Shown piece by piece: positions 35,191 through 44,033 of a stretch of 64,000 nt of DNA. Each line of letters opens with the position of its first letter. Position 1 is the first letter of the stretch. The notes beneath the pieces are model-generated. The model had not been told where the DNA came from and ran no database searches. It saw only the letters and a program-made list of their open reading frames with translations. Origin of the DNA: Planctomycetota bacterium (GTDB lineage: Bacteria > Planctomycetota > Phycisphaerae > Sedimentisphaerales > Anaerobacaceae); NCBI GenBank assembly GCA_030605475.1, contig JAUWIG010000051.1:1-64000 (forward strand). Reading direction: 5' to 3'. A program made the position numbers and the translations under genes.

Positions 35191-36081
35191 TTATTCAATC
35201 TCTTTCAGTATCCTCTTACACTGCGCTACGTGGCTTCTGCCGGTTAAGAATCTTTTGCCTCGTGCGGTGCGGATGAATGCGTATTTTATGAGCTCATATA
35301 CGATATACAATCTCTGGCGGATTTGAGCTTTTGAATCGGCAGGACGTGGTTTTCCGTATCCTTTGAAAAATTCCGGGCTGCTGTATCCGTACGTATCGAG
35401 CACTGCAAATTCAAGCTCCGGGTCGCCGTACAGCCCCCTGTCAAAGTCAAGTATCGCAGTTATCCTGCCGTCTGCCGTGAGAATGTTCTGGGTCCATAAA
35501 TCAAGATGAAGAAGTGATGGGTAAACGTCAGCAATCGTCTCCCGGTGCTGCCGGTATATCGATAGGAAATGGTCGTATTCATCATTGTCAATGACGCTAC
35601 AGGAAAGACAGTCTCTAAAAATGAGCTCAAAATAGGTGTGAAAAATATCAGGCCAGCTTTTTCCGGTCGGGGCGGCACGGTCGGGGTATCCGCATTCATC
35701 ACCTTTGATTGCGTGAAGCTGTTTTACGAATCTGCCCAGCTCTTCTTCATCAAAAAATCCTGAATTGCCCTGGAGATATTCCATTATGAGGTAGTCTCTA
35801 TCGATAATATCACGCGAGAAATTGTGATGGACGATTTCCGGTACGGGAAGGTCGGTGTGTTCTCTTACCAGCTCGTGGATATTGACTTCAGATTTCATCA
35901 TGTCAATTTCGTAGAACAGCTTTGGCACACTGTCCGGCGGTGCGATTCTCAGTACGAATTTACCTTTGTCTGAATCAATATAGTATGAATCGTTATAGTG
36001 ACCGGCTCCGATGTGGCTGACACTACATCGGCCCAAATCGGCTTTTCGCAGTATCCTGTCTATCTTGTGATTATTTAACAT
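35191..36081 (-). CDS. Aminoglycoside-phosphotransferase-fold kinase
   Basis: The catalytic loop LLHLDLWTQNIL and metal-binding ILDFDRGLYGDPELEFA identify an APH/choline-kinase-type small-molecule kinase. The N-lobe has GAGHYNDSYYI and FVLRIAP (the nucleotide Lys appears replaced by Arg), and IMEYLQG marks the hinge. The substrate is unknown; a resistance role is not implied. It is transcribed convergently with the DUF2905 gene and divergently from the Gfo/Idh gene. Confidence 0.82.
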   Translation of the reverse strand: MLNNHKIDRILRKADLGRCSVSHIGAGHYNDSYYIDSDKGKFVLRIAPPDSVPKLFYEIDMMKSEVNIHELVREHTDLPVPEIVHHNFSRDIIDRDYLIMEYLQGNSGFFDEEELGRFVKQLHAIKGDECGYPDRAAPTGKSWPDIFHTYFELIFRDCLSCSVIDNDEYDHFLSIYRQHRETIADVYPSLLHLDLWTQNILTADGRITAILDFDRGLYGDPELEFAVLDTYGYSSPEFFKGYGKPRPADSKAQIRQRLYIVYELIKYAFIRTARGKRFLTGRSHVAQCKRILKEIE

Positions 36082-36268
36082 TATCCGGAATTTCCCATAG
36101 AAACTATGAACTAAATTCAGTGACCAATTGAATCTATCGGCTGGTCACCGTTAGTTTATCGCGTGGTGGAGTGTAAGGCAATGTTTCGACTTATTTTAAT
36201 TGATAAACAAAACAAAAAATCATACAATTCTGTGCGCAACGAATTATTGATTTTAAGGGATAGTAACA

Positions 36269-37300
36269 ATGGCCAACAAAAAAATCCGCTTTGCTCTCGT
36301 TGGCGCAGGTAACGTGGCGACCAAGTACGTTGATGCTTTCAAAAATATTGAAACAGGGACTCTTGACGGCGTTATAACCAGGACGGCTGCCAGAGCGCAA
36401 GCTTTCGCAGAAACTCACGGTATAGCTCACTGGGCTACGGATATGGAGGCGCTGTTTGGTCGGACCGACGTTGATGCGGTTGTTGTAGCAACTCCGAGCG
36501 GGCTGCACTCGCAAGGGGCAATCGAAGCGGCACAATTCGGCAAACACGTACTTTGTGAAAAGCCGCTGGATATAACGCTCGAGAAGATTGACGCTATGAT
36601 TGATGCATGTCAAAACGCGGGGGTTCAGCTTAGCTGCAGCTTTCAGTTTCGTACGTTTGAGCACAATAGGATTGCTCACCAGACGATTCAGTCGGGCAAG
36701 CTTGGAAAAATTTACATCGCTAATGCTTTTTTGAAAAATTTCCGAGCCCAGGAATACTACAACAGCGGTGCCTGGCGGGGGACATGGGCTCTCGATGGAG
36801 GAGGCCCGTTTATGCAGCAGGGTGCGCACACTATAGATTTGATGGTCTGGATGATGGGGCCTGCCCGGCGGGTTTTTGCCTTGACAAACACCGTGGCTCA
36901 TAAAATAGAGGTGGAAGATATGGGCCACGCCGTAGTGCGATACGAAAATGGAGCGCAAGGCCTGTTGGAAGCTTCCACCGTTGTCAAGCCGGGATACTCA
37001 AACAAGATAGAGATTCATGGCGAAAAGGGCAGTATTATACTTAGTGAAGAAGGTATAGTTGATTGGCAAGTGGAAGGCGTTGAAAAACCCGGGTTGGAAA
37101 GTACTTCCCATTTGAGCGGCTCGTCCGACCCGATGGCTATTAGCAGCCTCGGGCATGAAATGATAATAACCGATTTCATACAGGCTATAAGAGAGAGGCG
37201 TCCGCCATTAGTTCCTGCCGACAGTGCGAGGGCTTCTGTCGAATTAATCCTGGCAATCTATGAATCAGCCAGGACAGGTAAGACCGTGGAAATAAGATGA
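36269..37300 (+). CDS. Gfo/Idh/MocA-family oxidoreductase
   Basis: The N-terminal Rossmann fold begins RFALVGAGNVATKYVDAF. The conserved CEKPLD (Lys in the active site) lies near residue 100. The C-terminal beta sheet domain includes GGGPFMQQGAHTIDLMVWMMG, with the usual His of the active site. Such enzymes oxidise or reduce sugars and inositols with NAD(P). AGGGA lies 8 nt before the ATG. The specific sugar cannot be told. Confidence 0.9.
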   Translation: MANKKIRFALVGAGNVATKYVDAFKNIETGTLDGVITRTAARAQAFAETHGIAHWATDMEALFGRTDVDAVVVATPSGLHSQGAIEAAQFGKHVLCEKPLDITLEKIDAMIDACQNAGVQLSCSFQFRTFEHNRIAHQTIQSGKLGKIYIANAFLKNFRAQEYYNSGAWRGTWALDGGGPFMQQGAHTIDLMVWMMGPARRVFALTNTVAHKIEVEDMGHAVVRYENGAQGLLEASTVVKPGYSNKIEIHGEKGSIILSEEGIVDWQVEGVEKPGLESTSHLSGSSDPMAISSLGHEMIITDFIQAIRERRPPLVPADSARASVELILAIYESARTGKTVEIR

Positions 37301-37441
37301 TGTGGCATATAACGCTGAGGTCGCAGACAGTTTAAATTTCCCTTTGTGTCTCTGCTCCTATGTGCCTTTATGATTTCAATAATCGATTAATAATTGTGCG
37401 CCCTTTTTTCCTCCGACTCAAAACTCGACACCCAGAATTTC

Positions 37442-37807
37442 TTATGCTTCTACTATCTGCTCGTCCTCTTTCCGCCATGCAGGCTCTACTATAGATAGAA
37501 ATTTCAAATCGGAATTTCCCGTATTTTCAATATATTGTGTTGAATGCGGGGGAATGTAAACAGCGCACTGAGAATTAACCTTGAAAGATTGGTCATCTAT
37601 GTGCATCAAACCAGCACCTTGCATTATGTAATATACTTCAGAAGTTTTGAGTTTATGTGGTTTGGTTTTTTGGCCGGACTTAACTTTCACGTGAGCTAAG
37701 CTGTAACGGATTTGTAAATCTGCTTTTTCAGGATGCAAAAGCTCACGTAAAATCGAGCCATCGCCGGCTATGAGTTCCTGGCAATGCTCTAAATGTTTTA
37801 CGAACAT
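37442..37807 (-). CDS. Cupin-domain protein
   Basis: A single small beta-barrel with KTKPHKLKTSEVYYIMQGAGLMHIDD and PPHSTQYIENTG. Typical metal-binding positions are partly preserved (H...E...H). It begins 3 bp after the nucleoside transporter gene ends on the same strand, so the two are co-transcribed. It may act on, or sense, the transported compound. Confidence 0.82.
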   Translation of the reverse strand: MFVKHLEHCQELIAGDGSILRELLHPEKADLQIRYSLAHVKVKSGQKTKPHKLKTSEVYYIMQGAGLMHIDDQSFKVNSQCAVYIPPHSTQYIENTGNSDLKFLSIVEPAWRKEDEQIVEA

Positions 37808-37810
37808 AAT

Positions 37811-39121
37811 TCAACCTCCCAACAGAATTGACCCTTTTGTAAAGAATGTTCCGGCAACACAGGCAGTTAAAAGACAGGCTAACGTTGCCGCTATCAGTGC
37901 GCGAAGTGCGACCCCTGCTATATTACCGGTTTTTTCAGGAGCCAGCGCAGAAATGCCTCCGACAAAAATGGCCATTGACGCAAGATGAGCAAATCCGCAT
38001 AAGGCGTAGGCGGTAATCACTTTTGAACGTGGGTGCTGCAATAAATTTTCCTCTAAAGCAGTTGCCAAGTCCCTGTAAGCCACAACTTCAGTAACAATCA
38101 TACGCTCACCGATAATTTTAGAAATTGTCCCTGCATCGGAGGCAGGAACACCCAGGATTAATGTGAAAGGGTAAAAGATGTAACCTAAAATTGCTTTTAA
38201 AGACCACTCACCTTCAAGGCCGAAAAGCAAGTTTATCTTTGCACCTAAAGCGGATAAAAACAGGTCAACCAGGGCAACCAGACCTAAAACCGCTATGAGC
38301 AGCGCCACAATCCCAACAATCATCTTAACTCCGGCAGTAGCTCCGTTAATAATCGCCTCAAAAAAACTTTTCTCCTTTTCATAAGAGGGGCGAATATGTA
38401 TGCCCAGCGTTTCCGGAGTCTGGCTTTCGGGCAAAATTATTTTCGACATAACAAGCGCTGCCGGAGCAGAGAGCAAAGATGCCGAAACCAAATGGCCTGC
38501 GATTGTAGGAAACTGAGCTTTTAAGCTAAAGACGTAAAGGGCCAAAACATTGGAAGCAACCGTAGCCATCCCCACAGTTAAGATAGTGCAAATTTCAGAA
38601 CGGGTCATTCCGTTCAGGTACGGCTTAACAGTGAGAGTGGCCTCAACGCCTACAAAGATGTTGCTGGCAGCGACTAAGGATTCTGCACCGGATATTTTCA
38701 TTAACTTCGTAAATACATAAGCAAAGGCCCTGATAATCAAAGGCATTATATTGAAAAAGTACAAAATCGCGATGAGAGCCGAGAAGAAAATGATGGTAGG
38801 AAAGGCCTGAAAAGCCAGAATAAACCCGAGTGACTTCTCTCCTGCTTCACTTGTCTGACCCGGGGCAAGCGCCAGTGGCCCGAACACAAACTTTGCCCCG
38901 GCAGAGGAAGAATCCAAAACTTTTATTACCACATCATTCAAGAACAAAAATAATTTTGAGCCGGCGGGGACAACGAATATAAACAAAGCAATTAATATCT
39001 GAAGAGTAATGCCCCAGATGATAACTTTCCAGTTCATATTTTTCCTGTCACGAGACAGAATCCAGGCAAAGCCAAGTAAAATAAATATGCCTGAGAAGCT
39101 GACAAGATTATAGATATCCAC
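37811..39121 (-). CDS. Concentrative nucleoside transporter (CNT/NupC family)
   Basis: Around ten membrane segments with the CNT signature region GAESLVAASNIFVGVEATLTVKPYL and GMTRSEICTILTVGMATVASNVLALY. The N-terminal block FAWILSRDRKNMNWKVIIWGITLQ is also typical. It imports nucleosides with Na+ or H+. The start is GTG at 39121, preceded by GAGG. It is the first gene of a two-gene unit with the cupin. Confidence 0.9.
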   Translation of the reverse strand: MDIYNLVSFSGIFILLGFAWILSRDRKNMNWKVIIWGITLQILIALFIFVVPAGSKLFLFLNDVVIKVLDSSSAGAKFVFGPLALAPGQTSEAGEKSLGFILAFQAFPTIIFFSALIAILYFFNIMPLIIRAFAYVFTKLMKISGAESLVAASNIFVGVEATLTVKPYLNGMTRSEICTILTVGMATVASNVLALYVFSLKAQFPTIAGHLVSASLLSAPAALVMSKIILPESQTPETLGIHIRPSYEKEKSFFEAIINGATAGVKMIVGIVALLIAVLGLVALVDLFLSALGAKINLLFGLEGEWSLKAILGYIFYPFTLILGVPASDAGTISKIIGERMIVTEVVAYRDLATALEENLLQHPRSKVITAYALCGFAHLASMAIFVGGISALAPEKTGNIAGVALRALIAATLACLLTACVAGTFFTKGSILLGG

Positions 39122-39273
39122 ATTTACCTCGCAAAGTAAAGACAGTACATATTTTAACTTTGTCTATTTACAATAACCAAAGCTGTAATTTCCGTCAAAA
39201 GAAATTAGTCGGTAGTTTATTCTTAGTAGTTCGTAAATCAGGATTTGTCTCTCGATTCACTATTCACTACTTT

Positions 39274-40029
39274 TTAGAATCGCTCTTTCAATTGTCTTGC
39301 ATTACGAACAGCATTGGCGTGAATATCGTTATTGAAATAAACATAGACACTCCGAGCTTCTCTGCTGTTCTCTTTTACCCACTGTGCCCAGTTTTGTAAT
39401 GCAGATTTGGAATAGTTTCCCTCATATTTTCCTGTTGGGCCGTGAAAACGAATGTAGATTATATCAGCCGTGATTACGCGAGGCGATATAACGCCGGGCA
39501 TATCGTGAATGCAGAAACCAACACCAAATTGACCAAGCAGTTCGAAGGTGTCCTGCGAAAACCAGCTTTTGTGTCTGAATTCAAAAACAGAGGGCACATC
39601 TTTGGGTAGAAGTTTGATAAAAGCTTTGAGGCGGTCAAGGTCTTTGTGAAAATTCGGCGGCAATTGATATAAAATTGGGCCCAGGTTCTCTTTTAATATA
39701 TACACTCTTTCAAAAAACCGCTCGAGTGACTCAGCTGGGTCTTTTAGTCTTTTAATATGAGTGATATAGCGATTGGCCTTTATCGTATAGAGAAAATTCT
39801 TCGGGGCTTGCTTGTGCCAGAGCTCGAAAGTTTGCTGTTTTGGCAGTTGGTAAAAAGTGTTGTTAATTTCAACGGTGTCGAAATCCTTCGCATAGTACTC
39901 AAACCATTTGCTTTTTGGCAGTTGGTCGGGATAAAACAGCCCTGCCCAGTGATTGTAATACCATCCTGAGGTGCCTATACGAATGTCACATTTAGCTTTG
40001 AGCTTTGAATTTTTAAGTTCCAGAATCAC
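39274..40029 (-). CDS. DUF72 protein
   Basis: The sequence IRIGTSGWYYNHWAGLFYPDQLPKSKWFEYYAKDFDTVEINNTFYQLP is the DUF72 (YecE-like) hallmark. A TIM-barrel fold is expected, with FEFRHKSWF and YIRFHGPTGKY later in the chain. Function is unknown. The first dozen codons consist of 7-nt-phased repeat sequence, so the true folded domain starts near CDIRIG. Its ATG overlaps the stop of the 1335-residue fusion gene (ATGA), making it the last gene of the AmmeMemo operon. Confidence 0.85.
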   Translation of the reverse strand: MILELKNSKLKAKCDIRIGTSGWYYNHWAGLFYPDQLPKSKWFEYYAKDFDTVEINNTFYQLPKQQTFELWHKQAPKNFLYTIKANRYITHIKRLKDPAESLERFFERVYILKENLGPILYQLPPNFHKDLDRLKAFIKLLPKDVPSVFEFRHKSWFSQDTFELLGQFGVGFCIHDMPGVISPRVITADIIYIRFHGPTGKYEGNYSKSALQNWAQWVKENSREARSVYVYFNNDIHANAVRNARQLKERF

Positions 40030-43000
40030 TCAACCTTTTTATAGAATTCGGCTTCTTGGTTGGAAAGTTTTTTCTGCTCAATCAAAGTCCGGATACGCTG
40101 CAAATCGACATCTCGCGGCTGGCCGCCGGATGACACTGAAACGGCAGGCCGGCCAAGGCCGGCAGGTATGACCTGCAAGAACCTGCTTACCGAAATCGTT
40201 GATACGAGTACCGCTACTATCAGTACGCCCACTACAAAATATCGGCCCGGCGCTAATCCGGCTGTTGTGGGACGGCTAATCTTTTTCGGGGCTATTTTGG
40301 GCTCATAACGACACTTGTCACAGTATAGGCAATCCATTTGGTCTTTCACGCTAAGGCCAAACTCACATCTGCCGAATCTTTTTGCCGGAACATACCGCTT
40401 TAGTATCACCACATTGTTAAGCAGCGACAGGAAAGCCCCTACCGGGCACAAATACCGGCACCAGAAGCGAGCATAAAAAATCGAGCCAACCAGAGCTACT
40501 ACCACTATCAACAGCATCGGCGATTGCCAATTGACGATTGCTGATTGAAAATTGAAAGCTGAAATGAGCGGGTCCGCTACAAGAGTTGTTCGATTCCTCG
40601 AAGTAAAGAACACAATTATCAAAACAAAAAGGACGACATATTTGACAAATCTTGCCTTTCGCCTTTTTTCGAGAGGTATCGATTGTTTGAATCTGCCGGG
40701 GACAATGTAGCTGAGCAGTTCCTGCGCAGCGCCGAATGGGCAAATGTAGCCGCAATAAATGTTGCCGAAGATTATTACCGAAAACGGTATTCCTACAACT
40801 AATAAAAACGCTCCTGTCAATCCCATAGCGGGGGTGTGCAAAGACAGTACTGTCGCTATTTGTTCGATGGAGTACTGGCTGTTCAAGATAATGCCGCCGG
40901 CTACAAGATTAAATACAAGCACGGCCAATCTGCTCCAAAATCCGCCGCGATAGATTACAATCAAGGTAAATACAAAAGCACTTACCAGATATATCCCGTG
41001 GGTGTCCGGCAGATAGCCGGCTCGACGGGTCGTTTCCTCAATATCAGGTTGCAGAGCCTGGCCGAGAATTTGTGTGGCGAACCTGCTGCTTGATGATTGC
41101 AGTACCGAAAGGATGGCCTTAGAGCTTACTGTGGCACCGGTTACCGCCTGAACATCGGCAAACGGCCGAGGGCCGAAAAGCTGATGACCATTGAGAAGCC
41201 CACGCCATGACTTCAGAAGCTTGAGGTATGCAGGCGTTTCGTTCGACCGTATTATATGGAAGTTAATCAATTTGCCGGTAGTGTCCACGTAAACTGCCAG
41301 GTTCATCTTCCCACCAAAACCGCGAACCTCTGGTGCCAGCTCTTCAGAGCTGAAAATATAGCCGGTTAGTTTCTGGGTTCCCAAACGAGATAAGGGGCGT
41401 TTGGGGTCCCTCTCTTCAATTGCGTCATCCGGTGCTGCATCAACGGGCTTGTAAACCTTAAAGTAGTTGATTTTTTGGACACTGTCTGGAACGACCGTTG
41501 ATTCCTGCTCAATGTGTGACTCGCCGGCCAGCGCCTGGGCCGCATACTGCGGAAGTGAGGGTCTCAGACGCCTGCCGGCGCTGGCAAGCAGGTTCGAGCA
41601 CAATATAATGGATATTCCAATACCAAATAGGATGTAGCCAAGTCTGCGTAACCAAAAAACGGCCGTGTCTAAAGAAAAAAGGTTTTTCGGCTTGTATATT
41701 CTCAGTACGGCAGGGGGCACATTGGCCAGAATAAGCAGAATAAATACAAACAGTGTTACCCTGGTTCCGAGCACAGGAACAAGTGCGAGGCCCGTCAGTA
41801 ATCCTCCCACTGAGGCACCGATGTGGTCGGCGGTTTCAAGTTTACTGCCGGCCTGGCCGGTCTCAAAAGCAGAATCTGCTAATTGCCTCGCCGCCAGCGG
41901 AAAATAGCTGCCGGTGCATAGACCACACAAAATAAATGCAGCCGCAAAAATCAGGTGTGTCCATTGCTCAGCCGGCCAAAATGCAACTGCAGCGAGGATT
42001 AGAGTGTGCACAAGTATTACCGTGAATAATAATATTTCCAATCGAACTTTCCTTTTACCTACCAGCAAATGTCTGATTAAAATTGCACCGGTGGTTAAGC
42101 CGACCATAAACACAGATGAGATAACTCCGATGTGCAGGTACAGTGAGCCAAATTTGGTTTGATACAGGTACATCAGGACAATTACCACCCCGATTCCTAT
42201 CCAGCCGGCTGAGAAAACCAGAAATGTACTATCAAAGCTGGATGGATTACCCTGCTGAGAAGTTTTTAGAATATAGAAAACTCGCAAGACCATAAGAACC
42301 AGAACAGGGACAAGAAAAGCCAGTGGGCCGGCCAGGGCCAGGTGTTTAACAAGTTTTGTGCTCGGTGCTCCCGACTGTTTTGCTGCGAGCAATAAACTGT
42401 ATAAATGTGTCAGAGGTCTGGAATCATGATTAATCAAGAGCTTCTCAGGCAAATCCGCACCCGAATAGTTCTCAAGAGCGGCAGCGGCACGGTCCGGCAA
42501 ATATACGGAAAGCAAAGCGTCCGGAGCGAGAACGTCCGCCCCACTTTCTATCGTCGCAAAACGGTCTCGCAAAGTTCCGGGGTCACCGGTAAGATTTTTG
42601 GAATCAGATGCGATAAACCACGTGTCCTCGCCAGGTGTTAGAACAAGTTGCGAGAAAACCTTCTCAAGTGTTAGTTTCGTGGAGGCGCCAAGATTGATTA
42701 GCTCGGTGCCCATAATGTTTTCCCCACCTGCTATACGGACTCCTAACACGCCGTTGGGCCTCAGGGACTCCTTGACCTGGTGATAGAATTCAAGCGTGTA
42801 GTACCGGTTCAGAACTGAGCTGGTCGCATCGGGTAGATTAAGGATTACTAAGTCATAATATCGTTTCTTTCGGCCCAGCAGTGGGCGAACATCGCCGGCC
42901 GGTTGGTGAAATCGCTCATCGCTGATTTTAAGCTCTGGGGGTATAAATCTGTTGACCTCCTGCATATATTCGTTGTCGCAGTGTGCCCAGGTTATGTGCT

Positions 43001-44033
43001 CAATCTGTGGCAGGCGCAGGAATTCGCGGCAGAGCCCCAGCCCTGAGCCAATGACCAGGACGTTCTTGGTATCAGGATTTTGGCACAGACCGATAGCTGC
43101 TATTCGACCAGCGGTGCTTTCATCGGGCAGTGCTTCGCAAACGCTGCCCTCGCGAATAGCTATCCATTGGCCCTGATAGATTCCATAGAGATACTCAGCC
43201 TGAGCCGTTTGGAATGAGCCAACCAGCGCCTCCTTGGGGAGCAGCTTGGTCCACTTTACAACTCGCACATAACGCATTAAGGTTTTATCAACCCCAATGC
43301 CCAGGCAAAACAGGACACAAAGTGGAACCAAAAGCACAAGTTGCGCCTTAATTTTGGCGGACTTTTTCAATACGGGGTCGCTGGATTGTCTTGCTTTGGC
43401 CAGTTGGGCTAAAAATACCGATGAAGAGAGAATAAGAGCAAGGATGAAGAAGACCCTCGCCAGGCTTACACCAAGCCCCAGAAGAACAGTCACCCCCAGC
43501 CCGCCGACAAAACTTCCCGCTGCTTCAATTATGTACACATGCGAAACAGGAAGTTCCTGCTCCCGCTGAACACCGTTAGAAATCTTTCCTTTTGTAGGAT
43601 GTTCAGCCTCTATAGAATTTCTAACGGGGTGAACCCATCGGCAGAGAATGGGAAACAACATTCCCGTGATGATACTGACCGGAGCATTAACCACTATCGA
43701 TAAGAGCAGAATAGTTCGTATGGGCAATAGTGCGTAGGATTCGATACCTGCCAGCTCGCGTGCCTGAATAATCAATATCAGTTGAATGGCAAAGGCCGGC
43801 AGATAATCCAAAAGCAGAATTTCTACGTTGTCGAGTAATTTTTCGGCAAAGGTCCTGGCCCTATAAACAAGCAGTGCCCCTAAACCAATCCACAAAAGCC
43901 ACGAGCCGAAGAAGATTCCGACGCTTATATCGTTGCCTTCAAAGGTGGTGATAAACTCACGAAAAAGCAGACTCTGGGCGGCGATGGTGAACAGGCCATA
44001 ACTGAATATCAGCAAGCGGCGAGTAAATCTCAT
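40026..44033 (-). CDS. Spermidine-synthase-like / FMN-binding / 4Fe-4S (NosR-type) membrane fusion
   Basis: Three modules in 1335 residues. (1) 1-800: membrane helices around a Rossmann methyltransferase-fold domain, with a SAM-loop-like VLVIGSGLGL (325-334) and YYDLVILNLPDAT (392-404), as in multi-pass spermidine-synthase-like proteins. (2) About 860-985: an FMN-binding domain with a D-x4-TGAT flavinylation motif, D960 to T968. (3) About 1010-1290: NosR/NapH-like helices with CGYIC-P (C1094, C1098), CRYLC-P (C1192, C1196) and a ferredoxin-like Cys cluster (C1223, C1235, C1238, C1241). An in-frame inverted-repeat insert and a 7-nt array lie inside it. It overlaps both neighbours by 4 bp. True polyamine synthesis is doubtful. 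Confidence 0.8.
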   Translation of the reverse strand: MRFTRRLLIFSYGLFTIAAQSLLFREFITTFEGNDISVGIFFGSWLLWIGLGALLVYRARTFAEKLLDNVEILLLDYLPAFAIQLILIIQARELAGIESYALLPIRTILLLSIVVNAPVSIITGMLFPILCRWVHPVRNSIEAEHPTKGKISNGVQREQELPVSHVYIIEAAGSFVGGLGVTVLLGLGVSLARVFFILALILSSSVFLAQLAKARQSSDPVLKKSAKIKAQLVLLVPLCVLFCLGIGVDKTLMRYVRVVKWTKLLPKEALVGSFQTAQAEYLYGIYQGQWIAIREGSVCEALPDESTAGRIAAIGLCQNPDTKNVLVIGSGLGLCREFLRLPQIEHITWAHCDNEYMQEVNRFIPPELKISDERFHQPAGDVRPLLGRKKRYYDLVILNLPDATSSVLNRYYTLEFYHQVKESLRPNGVLGVRIAGGENIMGTELINLGASTKLTLEKVFSQLVLTPGEDTWFIASDSKNLTGDPGTLRDRFATIESGADVLAPDALLSVYLPDRAAAALENYSGADLPEKLLINHDSRPLTHLYSLLLAAKQSGAPSTKLVKHLALAGPLAFLVPVLVLMVLRVFYILKTSQQGNPSSFDSTFLVFSAGWIGIGVVIVLMYLYQTKFGSLYLHIGVISSVFMVGLTTGAILIRHLLVGKRKVRLEILLFTVILVHTLILAAVAFWPAEQWTHLIFAAAFILCGLCTGSYFPLAARQLADSAFETGQAGSKLETADHIGASVGGLLTGLALVPVLGTRVTLFVFILLILANVPPAVLRIYKPKNLFSLDTAVFWLRRLGYILFGIGISIILCSNLLASAGRRLRPSLPQYAAQALAGESHIEQESTVVPDSVQKINYFKVYKPVDAAPDDAIEERDPKRPLSRLGTQKLTGYIFSSEELAPEVRGFGGKMNLAVYVDTTGKLINFHIIRSNETPAYLKLLKSWRGLLNGHQLFGPRPFADVQAVTGATVSSKAILSVLQSSSSRFATQILGQALQPDIEETTRRAGYLPDTHGIYLVSAFVFTLIVIYRGGFWSRLAVLVFNLVAGGIILNSQYSIEQIATVLSLHTPAMGLTGAFLLVVGIPFSVIIFGNIYCGYICPFGAAQELLSYIVPGRFKQSIPLEKRRKARFVKYVVLFVLIIVFFTSRNRTTLVADPLISAFNFQSAIVNWQSPMLLIVVVALVGSIFYARFWCRYLCPVGAFLSLLNNVVILKRYVPAKRFGRCEFGLSVKDQMDCLYCDKCRYEPKIAPKKISRPTTAGLAPGRYFVVGVLIVAVLVSTISVSRFLQVIPAGLGRPAVSVSSGGQPRDVDLQRIRTLIEQKKLSNQEAEFYKKVE
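40521..40562. repeat. In-frame 7-nt-phased array within the fusion gene
   Basis: Six heptamers (CGATTGC, CAATTGA, CGATTGC, TGATTGA, AAATTGA, AAGCTGA) encode residues about 1157-1171, a loop between the membrane segments of the Fe-S module. Confidence 0.7.
43573..43627. repeat. In-frame inverted-repeat element in the fusion gene
   Basis: Perfect 11-bp inverted repeats (CCGTTAGAAAT at 43573-43583, ATTTCTAACGG at 43617-43627) flank 33 bp. The element encodes part of a polar stretch, about residues 136-154, interrupting a membrane region. Confidence 0.75.

Noticed and set aside
35191-36081. Antibiotic-resistance aminoglycoside kinase
   Set aside because: The APH fold is shared by many metabolic kinases; no resistance-specific features or mobile context.
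40026-44033. Calling the fusion gene speE (spermidine synthase)
   Set aside because: Only the fold and general motifs fit. It is membrane-embedded and fused to redox modules, and typical polyamine-binding residues could not be confirmed.
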